The translations under genes were made by a program, and so were the position numbers. From the NCBI GenBank assembly GCA_951804985.1, contig OX638131.1, positions 103,002,464 to 103,066,463 of the forward strand: a stretch of 64,000 bases of DNA. The letters are read 5' to 3'. The notes beneath the pieces were generated by a model. It did no database searches and was not told the DNA's origin. It worked only from the letters and a program-made list of their open reading frames with translations. Origin of the DNA: Dryomyza anilis. Taxonomy: Eukaryota; Arthropoda; Insecta; Diptera; Dryomyzidae. Numbering within the stretch: position 1 is the first letter of the stretch; every line of letters starts with the position of its first letter. This document shows, one piece after another, positions 36,641-46,334 of this stretch.

Positions 36641-37160
36641 GGATTGAAAATATATTGTTTACTGCAAACACTTGTTTACTGCAAATAAATGCTTCTTTTT
36701 TCAAACAAACAATAAAACATTTTATGTTGCATTTAAAATATGATGTTTGCTTTAGAAATATTTATTTGTCTTAATTTAATGTAATTTATCTAAAAAATAT
36801 TTTGTTTTAATTAAACATAATACGTTTGTATTGTTCATTTTATGTTTGCATTAAATATAATATCTTTTTACTAAACTTTTTATATTTTATTAAAAATATT
36901 ATGTTTATATAAACAATATTAAATTTGTGTTAAACATATTATGTTTGTGCTCAGCGTATTATGTTTGCTTTAAATAAATTTGTTACATTTATATTTGCAA
37001 AAATATATTTTATGCACAAAACTGACTTTTACAATAATTCTATGTTGCATTTAAATTATTATGTTTGCATTAAAAATATTATGCCTTAATTGTTTTTATT
37101 AAAAATATTATGTTTATATTAAATATATTATATTTGTATTAAAAATTTTATGTTTGCATT
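36640..37160 (+). repeat. Degenerate minisatellite TATTATGTTTGCATTAAA
   Basis: Repeated attatgtttgcattaaa-like units with 18-25 bp spacing, best around 36835-36975 and 37040-37160. The word gcaaaaatatattttatgcac at 36990 recurs beyond the SINE at 37506. Confidence 0.8.
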
Positions 37161-37483
37161 AAATAAATAATAATAATAATATAATAGTTTGGCGCTACAG
37201 TCCTGTTTAGAACTTCGGCCGAGCTCTCTCACCATTTTGAGCTGTGCGTGTTATATTTGTACTCAAAGTGGTGGGACCTACAGTTTATTGCCGAATCCGA
37301 ACGGCGGGTGAGAGCTTTTCATAGGCAATGTTTTACTCTCGTAGGTTTGCCATTTACTGCCGAGAGGTAGCGCGGTATAGAAAAATGTTTCTATGAAAAG
37401 ATGTTGTTAGCCCCAGTCCAGGCTTGAACCGGGGACCTTTCGACTCGCAGTCCAACGCACTAACCACTGAGCTACCGCGGCTA
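37161..37483 (-). mobile_element. tRNA-derived SINE (family A), full-length copy
   Basis: The most complete family A copy. On the minus strand it starts GCCGCGGTAGCTCAGTGG (A box TAGCTCAGTGG), then TTGGACTGCGAGTCGAAAGG and CCGGTTCAAGCCTGG (B box). A body of about 230 bp follows, ending in GGACTGTAGCGCCAAAC and ATTATT repeats. Polymerase III transcription is therefore possible in principle. It is opposite in orientation to the copy at 27533, and the Ddr exon 31616-31763 lies between them. Confidence 0.93.
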
Positions 37484-37942
37484 CTAAATTAGATATATTT
37501 ATTATTGCAAAAATATATTTTATGCACGAAACTGGCTATTGCAATAATTTTCTACTTTTTTTATATGATTTTAATGGGTCACACACAATTATTCCTTCGA
37601 CAATTTTCTCCGAGACTCAAACACTATAATTTTTTCTCTGAGACAAGTTTTCATCGAACAAATTTTAAACACTCCAAGATAATTTTTGCAAAAAATGTTT
37701 TAAATTAGAAATTCATAGTATTGGTTTCAATCATTTGTTGCAAAACTTATACTCTTCCTTTTTGTGCATAAATAATATATGATAACTAAATGACATAATT
37801 AATTTATTGTCAAAATAAAATATTGCTTAATAACATTTAATTAATTAAAAATAAAAATAAAGTATATAGAAAGATCATATATATGACTAAACATATTACA
37901 AACATATTATTGATATTTAAATTATTTCATTTTCTTATTTAG

Positions 37943-38122
37943 ATGGCATTATATCCTACAGTATACCCAAAGGTGTACAGCGTGGCATAGAAATCGACTT
38001 GTCGGACAAAACTTATGATGGTCATGAGGATGGTGATCGCTATGTCGATGGTTTGGGTCAGCTGGTCGATGGTCAAAAGGGCAAGGATAATTTTCGAACC
38101 GATATACATGGTTTTGGCAAAG
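37943..38122 (+). CDS. Ddr: Ddr internal exon: start of discoidin-like domain
   Basis: The split codon G|AT restores Asp across the junction, giving the WED-GIISY sequence that corresponds to the W-x-DGLLSY linker between the two extracellular domains of DDR1. The exon then encodes YDGH followed by YVDGLGQLVDG, a signature of the DDR discoidin-like domain (vertebrate form: GGLGQLADGVVG). The acceptor is ...ttatttag, the donor is gtaatt, and the exon carries 59 full codons plus one base. An insertion-like EDGDRY follows YDGH. In vertebrate DDR1 this domain binds calcium. Acidic residues are abundant here, but the exact ligands cannot be assigned from sequence reading alone. Confidence 0.92.
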
Positions 38123-38850
38123 GTAATTATTTTAAAATAAATGATATAACATCGATTTATAAGTTAAACTCAACCGCTTCAATTGAACATTATCTATAAA
38201 TTAAAAAAGTAATGGCGAATTATTTACGGAATCAAATAAATATGTTTCTGATGTAGTATATTTTGTTAAACAACATCGTAAAATAGACAAAAGCAAAATT
38301 TCTGATAATGACAAACATATTTAATGCATGATTGTCACAAACAAGTTATAACTACGTCAACGTATAATTGCTTAGATTTTAGTTTACTATCATTATAATT
38401 AAAAATTATTAAAAACTAATATAATTTATAAAAAATATAATAATTAAAAATATTACAAAATAAATTCAAAACTTATGTTACATTTTAAAAATCATGTTAA
38501 TGATTTAAAACCAGATACAGAGAAAGAAAGGTATATGTTTGACTCCATAATGTTCTTCCGATAATATTATTGATACAATGACTTTATATATTGGCACAAC
38601 CATAAAAAGCACTGACTATTTTTATGATTAAGATCATCTTGTACTGCTAAAGTTATGGTCGTTACCATAAGTTATAAAATTAAAACTAACATTTAATTTA
38701 ACATTTTATGTTTAACTAAGAACTCAACGCAAGTATTTATACTATAGCATTGATCTTTTATTTACTGCACTCGTTGTACTTTCTACTCTTTCTACTGTTC
38801 ATGCTTCTTTAGTGTATTCTATTATACTCTCTTCCAATTGCATGAGTCGA
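38123..38850. other. Intronic sequence, no gene recognised
   Basis: AT-rich, with ggcacaaccataaaaa resembling 39190-39210 (ggcacactcataaaaa), a weak repeat on both sides of the 60-bp array. Confidence 0.4.
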
Positions 38851-38856
38851 TCAAGC

Positions 38857-39076
38857 AGTGTGCACTGAAGTAGTGCGCACTGAAGTAGTGTGCACTGAAG
38901 TAGTGTACACTGAAATAGTGTGCACTGCTGTAATGTACACTGAAGTAGTGTGCACTAAAGTAGTGTACAATGAAACAGTGTGCACTGCTGTAATGTACAC
39001 TGAAGTAGTGTGCACTAAAGTAGTGTACACTGAAACAGTGTGCACTGCTGTAATGTACACTGAAGTAGTGTGCACT
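38857..39076 (+). repeat. 60-bp higher-order tandem repeat (4 x 15 bp)
   Basis: The basic unit is GTGTGCACTGAAGTA (15 bp). Four variants make a 60-bp unit repeated almost exactly three times (38881, 38941, 39001), with gtgcactgctgtaatg marking each. Since 15 is a multiple of 3, both strands stay open (95-97 residues, Thr/Val/Tyr-rich on one side, Val/His/Thr on the other); these are not taken as genes. Confidence 0.95.
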
Positions 39077-39079
39077 ATT

Positions 39080-40810
39080 CTAAGTGATGAAACGAATGCA
39101 TTCATGCAGATATTTAGTATATATCTTGACATAACCATTAAAAATCACTGAGTGTAAGAAATTTGGGATAGAAATATTGTTGCTATAATCAGATTTATAT
39201 TGGCACACTCATAAAAATCAAGATTGTATTTTACTGTTCATTAAAACAAATATAAAACTTTCGATAACACCATAATTATAATTGATATTTCTCATAAACA
39301 TTTTACTTAAATAAAAAAAGTTATTCTAACAAATTTGAATATACAAATAAATTATAAACTGTTGGTTACAAGCAAAAAATCAAAATAGGAAAATTCCTTT
39401 TCACATAATTTGTGATTTTCACTTTAAAGCCATACAACTCATGTTCGTTAGTAATGTTGGCAACATTTGACAGTAATGACAGACGGCAATATGTTTGTTG
39501 TATTTATGTCCAGCCAGTGTTGCCATATGTGCAATTGCGCTGACGGCTTGCGTGTGGCACATTGACTGACTGACTGACGTACGGACGAACGAACGAACGA
39601 TAAGTTAATGGAAAAAAGTTATTATTAGCGATATTTATGAAGTTGTTCAACGAGTCAATCAATAAGTGCGCCAGCGCCAGCGATTTGACTGTTTGGAAAA
39701 CTCGACTTGAATAATTTACCAACCAAAGATTTGAGTGGGGCCCCGGTGGGTGATAAAGTTACAGCGGAGTTGCTGTATGGAGAAGTGTTTGGTGCAGTGA
39801 AGGGTGGGGGTCAACTGAATTATGAACATGTCGGGTACGTAATGCAATTGGGTAATTGTAATAAATTCGTTGAGTTGCGCTTATGACTGACTGACAGACA
39901 AGACAGCCAACCAGCAAGCCAGACGAACAGACATACAAACGACCAAACAAACAGAGTGTAAGATAAACAGAAATGTTAAAAAATGCAATAAAAATTGTAA
40001 TAAAATCAATAATAATGTACAATTTGTTTCAAGTTTATGGGAAATAAACTATTTGTGCAGTTGAATTTTATAGTTTATTTAAGATATTAATTTTGTAATA
40101 GTTTTTGATAGACAAATAAAATTTATGGCTAATATTATATGTTAAATTATGTCATTTTTATACTTTAAATTTATAATATTTAACAGTTATAGCTAATAAA
40201 CTATGTAATATATGAAATAATGTAAATAATAACTAATGTAATGTGTTATATGCATTAAATTAACTTCTGAATACAAGAATAATTACTCTTAGTTACTTTT
40301 TTAATAGCTAAGAATATAATATCTGTATATTAAGCATAATTACGCTTAGTTACTTTCAACATATTGACAGACACACTAACAAACAGATTACTATGAAAAC
40401 GGACAACGCAAAACAAAAGACTCTAGCAGACAAAGCAAGATCGAAAAACAACAGTATACGAACACGTTTTCTTTAAATTTTGGGAAGAAAACAGCAACTA
40501 TATTTTTGATACCTAAGAAATTAATCTCTGCAATATCAAGAATAATTGCTCTTTGTAACTTTCGTGATAACTAAGTGGTTCTGTTTCCTAAAATCCAGAA
40601 TGTTTTCGTAAAGACGTATATCACTCCGTATGTTTCTTGATTTCAACTGGATTTTTAAATTTTTTTCTTCCTACATGGAAGAATTTAAACAAAAAAAAGG
40701 TGTATTTTCAATTACAAATTATGATTTATAATCTAAAACAAACATTTTTAAATATTTGATTATTTTATTTTTGGTTAAAGCGCCTAAAAGGATTTAACTT
40801 TTTCGGTATC
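39080..40810. other. Intronic sequence, no gene recognised
   Basis: Short microsatellites (GAAC near 39585-39602; GACA-like near 39890-39960). The rest is AT-rich and unassigned. Confidence 0.4.
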
Positions 40811-41320
40811 CTAGTAGAAATTTTGGTAGGGCCATGATCATGAAGTGATCATGTCATTATTTGAGATGATCGGGATAGGACGAGGCCCAAAATGTCCTTG
40901 TAACGCAGTGTCCTGATCATGTATTGACCTCAGGCCATGATCATGTACTGATCGGGCAATTCCCCATTTTATTATTTAACCGACAATTGCCATGTCATAG
41001 CCCGAGCATAATATGGTTTCTCTCATTAAATCTCGATCATAGTCTGATGTCATTTCATTATGAAGAACAAATAATGTAGCTATGATCGGGAACATTGACT
41101 ATTTAGATAATGCAAACCCTGGTATGGTAAGCATGATAAGGGCATACAAAGGCAATGATCATATTATCTCTAATAGGACTTGCCCAACGAAAACCCGATC
41201 ATTTCCCGATGGCGCATCGGGCAAATTTCTACTAGGGTATGGGCCTCATCATATCCCGATCACCTCAAATAATGACATGATCACTTCATGACCATGGCCC
41301 TACCAAAATTTCTACTAGGG
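40811..41320 (+). mobile_element. MITE-like element with CTAGTAGAAATTT ends, plus inverted end copy
   Basis: The core 40811-41237 runs from CTAGTAGAAATTTTGGTAGG to CAAATTTCTACTAGGG. The stretch 41238-41320 is an inverted copy of the first 83 bp (gggcctcatcatatcccgat to accaaaatttctactaggg). The interior is rich in gatcatg and cccgatcat words. Non-coding; the frame at 41082-41291 lies within the repeat. Confidence 0.9.
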
Positions 41321-41763
41321 CTAGTAGAAATTTTGGTAGGGCCATGGTCATGAAGTGATCATGTCATTATTTGAGATGATCGCGATATGACGAGGCCCAT
41401 AATGTCCTTGTAAAGCAGTGTCCTGATCATGTACTGACCTCAGGCCATGATCACGTACTGATCGGGCAATTCCCCATTTTATTATTTACCCGACAATTGC
41501 CCTGTCATAGCCCGAGCATAATATGGTTTCTCTCATTAAATCTCGATCATTGTCTGATATCATTTCGTTATGAAGAACAAATAATGTAGCTATGATCCGG
41601 AACATTGACTATTTAGACAATGCATGATAAGGGCATACAAAGGCAATGATCATATATTCTCTAATAGGACTACAAAGGCAATTATCATATTTTCTCTAAT
41701 AGGACTTACCCAACGAAAACCCGATCATTTCCCGATGGCGCATCGGGAAAATTTCTACTAGGG
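41321..41763 (+). mobile_element. Second MITE-like copy, abutting the first
   Basis: Starts ctagtagaaattttggtagg directly after the previous element's ctactaggg and ends aaaatttctactaggg. It matches 40811-41237 with a short deletion around 41620 and a small internal repeat of ataggac...gcaatgatcat. Confidence 0.9.
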
Positions 41764-43750
41764 TATAAAGTAAAATACAGCCGTAGCCGTATGTTATGCC
41801 CATTTTCAATAACATTTAGCGTACGTGTACAAGTACTCTATCTGATATCGACCCTCTAATTTCTTAGTATGCTTAACCTGACAAGTGAGTTTTGCAGGAG
41901 TAATTAAAGGTTTTTTTTATATTTATGATATTCTCTTGACATAGTCAAGGTTCTGTCAGTTCAAATTGGGTGTTTTGTATCAACAATAAATTATTTAGAG
42001 TTTTTGAACCAGTTAGAAAATCCTTTTTCACCATTTACCTCAAAATCATGAAAGCATTTTTATTAAAAATAAAAAATTGGTTAATCTACTTAGAATATTA
42101 CAAAATTAGAAAACTTTCAAGTATAAATTCTTCAATTAAATTTGATAGGAAATAAATTCAGATATATAGAATCCAAAAATGTAATAACATTAAATGTTTT
42201 GGAATGGGATGGTTTATGTAATGATATCAGAAATCTTTCTGTGAATGGTAGAATTATTTGATATATATTTTTCATAGTAATTATAACAGGTACTCGGCAA
42301 ACGTAAAATTAACTGTGTAGTTGTACCTTTTGCCACAATCATACCTGTATTTGTGTTAAATAAATCATTACTCAGCTAGACTTATAAAAATTAACTCTTT
42401 TGGTAAATTTAATACATATGCCATTTTTCAATTAATATAGTAAAATTAAATGTATTTTTACATTTGCTTTGAATTATGTTCAGTTCTACTAGATTTACTG
42501 TCGTTTTATTTGACTTGATTTTAATACACAATGTATTAAAAACTCGTTTTCTATATATTGCTGAAACTGAAAGAAATGCTTTAAAAGCAAAGATTAAGCA
42601 TTTTTGCGAGCACGGATATTATTTATTCTTGCTCATATTATACATATTTGGTACATGTAATTTAGTGAAAAGATAAATGCAGATATACATTTTTAAATTT
42701 ATCATGAAGTACAATAACAACAGAATGTAGTACAAATAAATGCAGTTATAGTAATTTTGTGCACGTTTCTATTTATATAAAATGTTGCTATTTTTAATAT
42801 AAATGTAGTAAAATTATGTACACGGAGATGTACATCAGGATTTGTGAATAAGAATTCATAAAACATTTTTTTTTTTTGAATTTATGAATATTTATGAATT
42901 ATGTATAATACTAAAAATAATGCAAAATTCATGGATACAAAATTCAAAATCGTAATGTATTTATTATGAATAAGATTCATAAATTTCACAAATGACATTC
43001 GTATCGATATCGTTACGAGATCATTGCGAGCAGATGGAGAAATCACACGATATCAAACGTCAAATTGGACCTAGATGGTAGGTAGATCTCGGAACGTTCT
43101 GTCGGAGTTTTCTCGATACGAGAAATGTATCGAAATCGGAACGATAATGAAGAAACAAATTATCAAAGTTCGAGATTGCTGCGAAAAATATTGCGATATC
43201 GATATGATAAATGTTTAAATATCGTATCTTGTCAAAGAATTTGAATGTACGAACATTTTTAAAAATTAGAATCGAGTAAGCAACGGGATCGAACTTTTTT
43301 ATCGAAGTTATTCGAGAAAGCTTCGATGTATCGAAGGTCTCCGAGACATGGCAGACTGGGAACAATCGAAATTAAGAATATTTATTTAATACTTGTGTTA
43401 CTTTTTGCATATTAATTTTCTAAATGCGTGGAAGTGTGGGAAAAACCACAGTGTAGCTCCAGTCAGAAAACCATTTAAGTAAGTGAATAAATGTGTCATT
43501 CGAAAAGAAATTTAACAGACAAATGTATAACTTAAAGTGAAGTATTTTTTGCTTTTTTTTAATGTTCGTTTTCTTTGTCTACTGAGTTATTATATTTTCA
43601 AATGCGATCTTTTTCACTTTGTTTTGCATAATATGAATTTGTTTTTCCTTCTAGAGTATACGACTATTTGGCACAATGTATGAAATTTAATCTTTATTTA
43701 TGAATAATAAATAATAAAATATATTTTAGAATTTATTCCAATTACTCATA
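41764..43750. other. Intronic sequence, no gene recognised
   Basis: 42850-42990 has repeated aaattcat/attcataaa words. 43000-43370 is richer in GC and full of ATCGA/TCGAA words (cgatatcgtt, gagatcattgcgag, cgatatcgatatg), a degenerate repeat or an unknown old insertion. The minus-strand frame 43060-43365 is unassigned. Confidence 0.4.
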
Positions 43751-43754
43751 ACTT

Positions 43755-43975
43755 ATGAATATATTGTACACTAAATTTCTAAATTTCACCACACCAAAAC
43801 TCACTACACTAAAATTCACCACACAAAAACTCAACACACTAAAATTCACCAAACTAAAATTCACCAAACTAAAATTCACCACACTAAAACTCACCACACA
43901 AAAACTTCTACAGAGAAAAACTTTACGGGGAAGAATTCTATCGGGAATATATGATTTATGAGAACACTTTTCTCT
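43755..43975 (-). repeat. Fragment of Helitron-type GTGGTGAGTTTTA array
   Basis: caccacactaaaattcac units, then cttctacagagaaaaacttt and acggggaagaattctatcggg. Both parts occur, inverted, in the Helitron at 57339-58537 (ggtagaattcttccccgtag followed by gtggtgagtttta units). No Helitron ends are visible here. Confidence 0.8.
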
Positions 43976-44167
43976 GTGTATGAACTGCAGAATATATATG
44001 TAGTTATAAAAACAACTACAACAAGGTAGAAAAATAAATACATTTGCTTTAGGACATAAATCGAGACCTGTTGTTTCTTTTTAGTATATTTTACAGTATA
44101 GCCTACGTCACGTTCACAATTATTGTCTTAAATTGATTGACTTGACAACATTTTTCTCTTCTTATAG
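43976..44167. other. Intron end, acceptor of Ddr exon
   Basis: Ends ...ttttctcttcttatag at 44167, a clear pyrimidine-rich acceptor. Confidence 0.8.
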
Positions 44168-44307
44168 GTTTTGAATGGGTTGGCTGGCGAAATGATACTC
44201 CAACGCTGCTCGGCAAACCGGTAGAACTAACTTTTGAATTCGATGGTGTACGAAATTTTAGCGCAGTTGTTTTGCATACGAACAACATGTTCTCCAAGGA
44301 TGTGCAG
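44168..44307 (+). CDS. Ddr: Ddr internal exon: middle of discoidin-like domain
   Basis: The split codon G|GT gives Gly at the junction. The exon then encodes FEWVGWRNDT and VELTFEFDGVRNFSAV, followed by HTNNMFSKDVQ, ending at a phase 0 donor gtgagt. This matches the YVGWSN...MEFEFDRLR...VHCNNM block of DDR discoidin-like domains. Two potential N-glycosylation sequons are visible, NDT and NFS; the first lies where human DDR1 has a glycosylated Asn. The Cys of the vertebrate HCNNM motif is Thr here. The exon has 46 full codons and very long introns on both sides (6.0 and 10.3 kb). Confidence 0.92.
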
Positions 44308-45735
44308 GTGAGTTAATAAAATAAAAACATAAAACTATTTTCCAGCAGAACATTTAACCCATTTAACTTAATTAAAACCCCCAAAAAAGAGCGGTAGTTT
44401 GCTTTCAAGTTTTTGAAATACACCCTCGCGGCAACAATTTCAATATTTATTTAGGGGGGGTTGAAAACAATATTAGATGTCGACCCCAAAAGTCGAACAC
44501 AATTCTCGACCAGATAAATGCGAAATAAATGAACAAGCGTTGCCACATATAGCGATACTGAGTGCAATACAGACTAAATGCAAACACAACCATATCAGAG
44601 CCCACATTATTAACCTGTCAGAAAACCACTAGAAACTGTCAAAAATTGTGGAAATTGTTTCTATGTTGTAGTTGTATTTATTTATGATATGATTAAATAT
44701 CGATGTACAAGCAATAAATGCATTAGTTTCAATATTTATTTAGTTTATTGTGCTGTGCGATGTGTTGTGTTGTGTTATTCGTGTGTGGTTGGGTTGTGGG
44801 GAATTACGACCTATTAATGCTGTTATCACTACGAAAGATCGGATTTTCTTCAAAGGCAAACAAAACACAACACAGCACAACATTTATGATGCAGAATTTA
44901 GGTCATTGCACCGAGGTGCCTATAACTACAGGTACTTGAAGTACCTACTCCGTCTATAGGATTTTTACAGATACCATAAAACGAATGTTGGCTATATATC
45001 GAGTAAACAATTTGATTACGGCAAAGTTATTTAATTTTTCGTTTATTTTTATAGATTGTGGTTTCTGCGTTGTAGCGTTGAATTTTTCAGTTTTATAGTT
45101 TTCGATAAGTATTTCTTTTTTTGTGTACCCAAGTTTTATTTTTATTTTGTTTAACTTAATTTTTTAACTACAATTTTTATTGTGTTTATCTTTAAAAAAA
45201 ATAATGAAAAAACGCAGCATTGTTTGGTTTTGACGCTGAGTGGTTTTATCGCTGGGTACTGCAACGGTATTACGTGGTAATGCCGCGCCAGTCTGTCTAG
45301 CAGAATCGTCTATGCCGACTAGCGAACGATCGTTTGTTTATTCACTACAATATACACTCAATACGTAATGCCGCATAAGGGGTACGTTCTACGTATCTAT
45401 AAAATACCTACCTAGTACGTATCAATAGCTATTTTTACACTTGAATTTTTTTTTCTTTTATGAGTTGTTTTTTTTTAATTTGTGAGCTGTTGAAATGCAA
45501 TTGAATTGTTTAGAGATTTTTTTTCAATCGAGCATTGTTTAGTTTGCAATATTCGGGTATAATACCCAAGTGCTTTGATGCCGCTTTATTCGGTTGGCTC
45601 TCGGGCACTTGAGCTGACATCGATGTCATCGAGTGTTTGTCAGCTGCGGGAGATCAGTTTGATAATACGAAAAGTTCTCATCGCATATGATGCTGTTGGG
45701 TTCTTAATTTTTATTTATAGAATTATATAGTTTTT
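44308..45735. other. Ddr intron, no gene recognised
   Basis: Segments of higher GC at 44750-44960 and 45230-45420 (gccgactagcgaacgatcg) give short frames without recognisable protein features. Confidence 0.4.
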
Positions 45736-45739
45736 TTAG

Positions 45740-45845
45740 GGTTTTTGATAGATTTTGCCAAGCCGTTGCATACTCAGCATAGAATTGAACCTGTGCTATG
45801 GTATCTTTCGGCTCGCAGTTCAAAGCACTAAACTTTTGAGCGAAA
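45740..45845 (-). mobile_element. Degenerate tRNA-like SINE head (family A related)
   Basis: On the minus strand TTTAGTGCTTTGAACTGCGAGCCGAAAGATA and then a B-box-like GGTTCAATTC follow the same order as the family A head (TTAGTGCGTTGGACTGCGAGTCGAAAGG, GGTTCAAGCC). No body follows. Could be an old SINE relic. Confidence 0.5.
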
Positions 45846-46334
45846 GCCCCTAATGAAAAATCACAAAAAATAAAATAACCCACAATGAAATAACTCACAA
45901 AATCAATGACAAATGCCCCAATATATCAACTAAATTGTTATTGAAATAACCCCCAAAATACAAAAAAGAAATAGGTTCAAAAAATCAAAAAAAAAATTGT
46001 ATAGATGAAATATTTTCTTTTAGGAATTTGACCATTTTATCAGACCACCATTTTATCAGATCAGGTTATTGAAATTACCCACATATAAAAAAGATAACTC
46101 ACCAAATATACTGAAATTAGCCAAAGATACTAAAAATTAATTAAATTCCAAATCTAATAATTTGAAATAAACCTCAACAAAATTTTCGTTGCTAAATATT
46201 TCATTGGAAATAACACCCAAAGAGAAAAAATTAAATAACACCCAAAATAATGAAATAAATGCCAAAAAAAATTTAATGTTATTTCATATGAAATAACATA
46301 AAAAATCGTAATTTTGGGGGTTATTTCATTTAGA

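Noticed and set aside
37161..37483. A true tRNA gene on the minus strand
   Set aside because: A and B boxes are present but the stems do not pair properly, and the same head is joined to a shared 230-bp body and ATT tail in other copies, so it is a SINE.
38851..39151. Overlapping sense and antisense ORFs that could be read as a repeat protein
   Set aside because: Explained by a 15-bp tandem unit, which leaves both strands open.
45575..45665. GC-richer segment with gacatcgatgtcatcgag palindrome, possible regulatory site
   Set aside because: A single short palindrome in a long intron is not enough to support a call.
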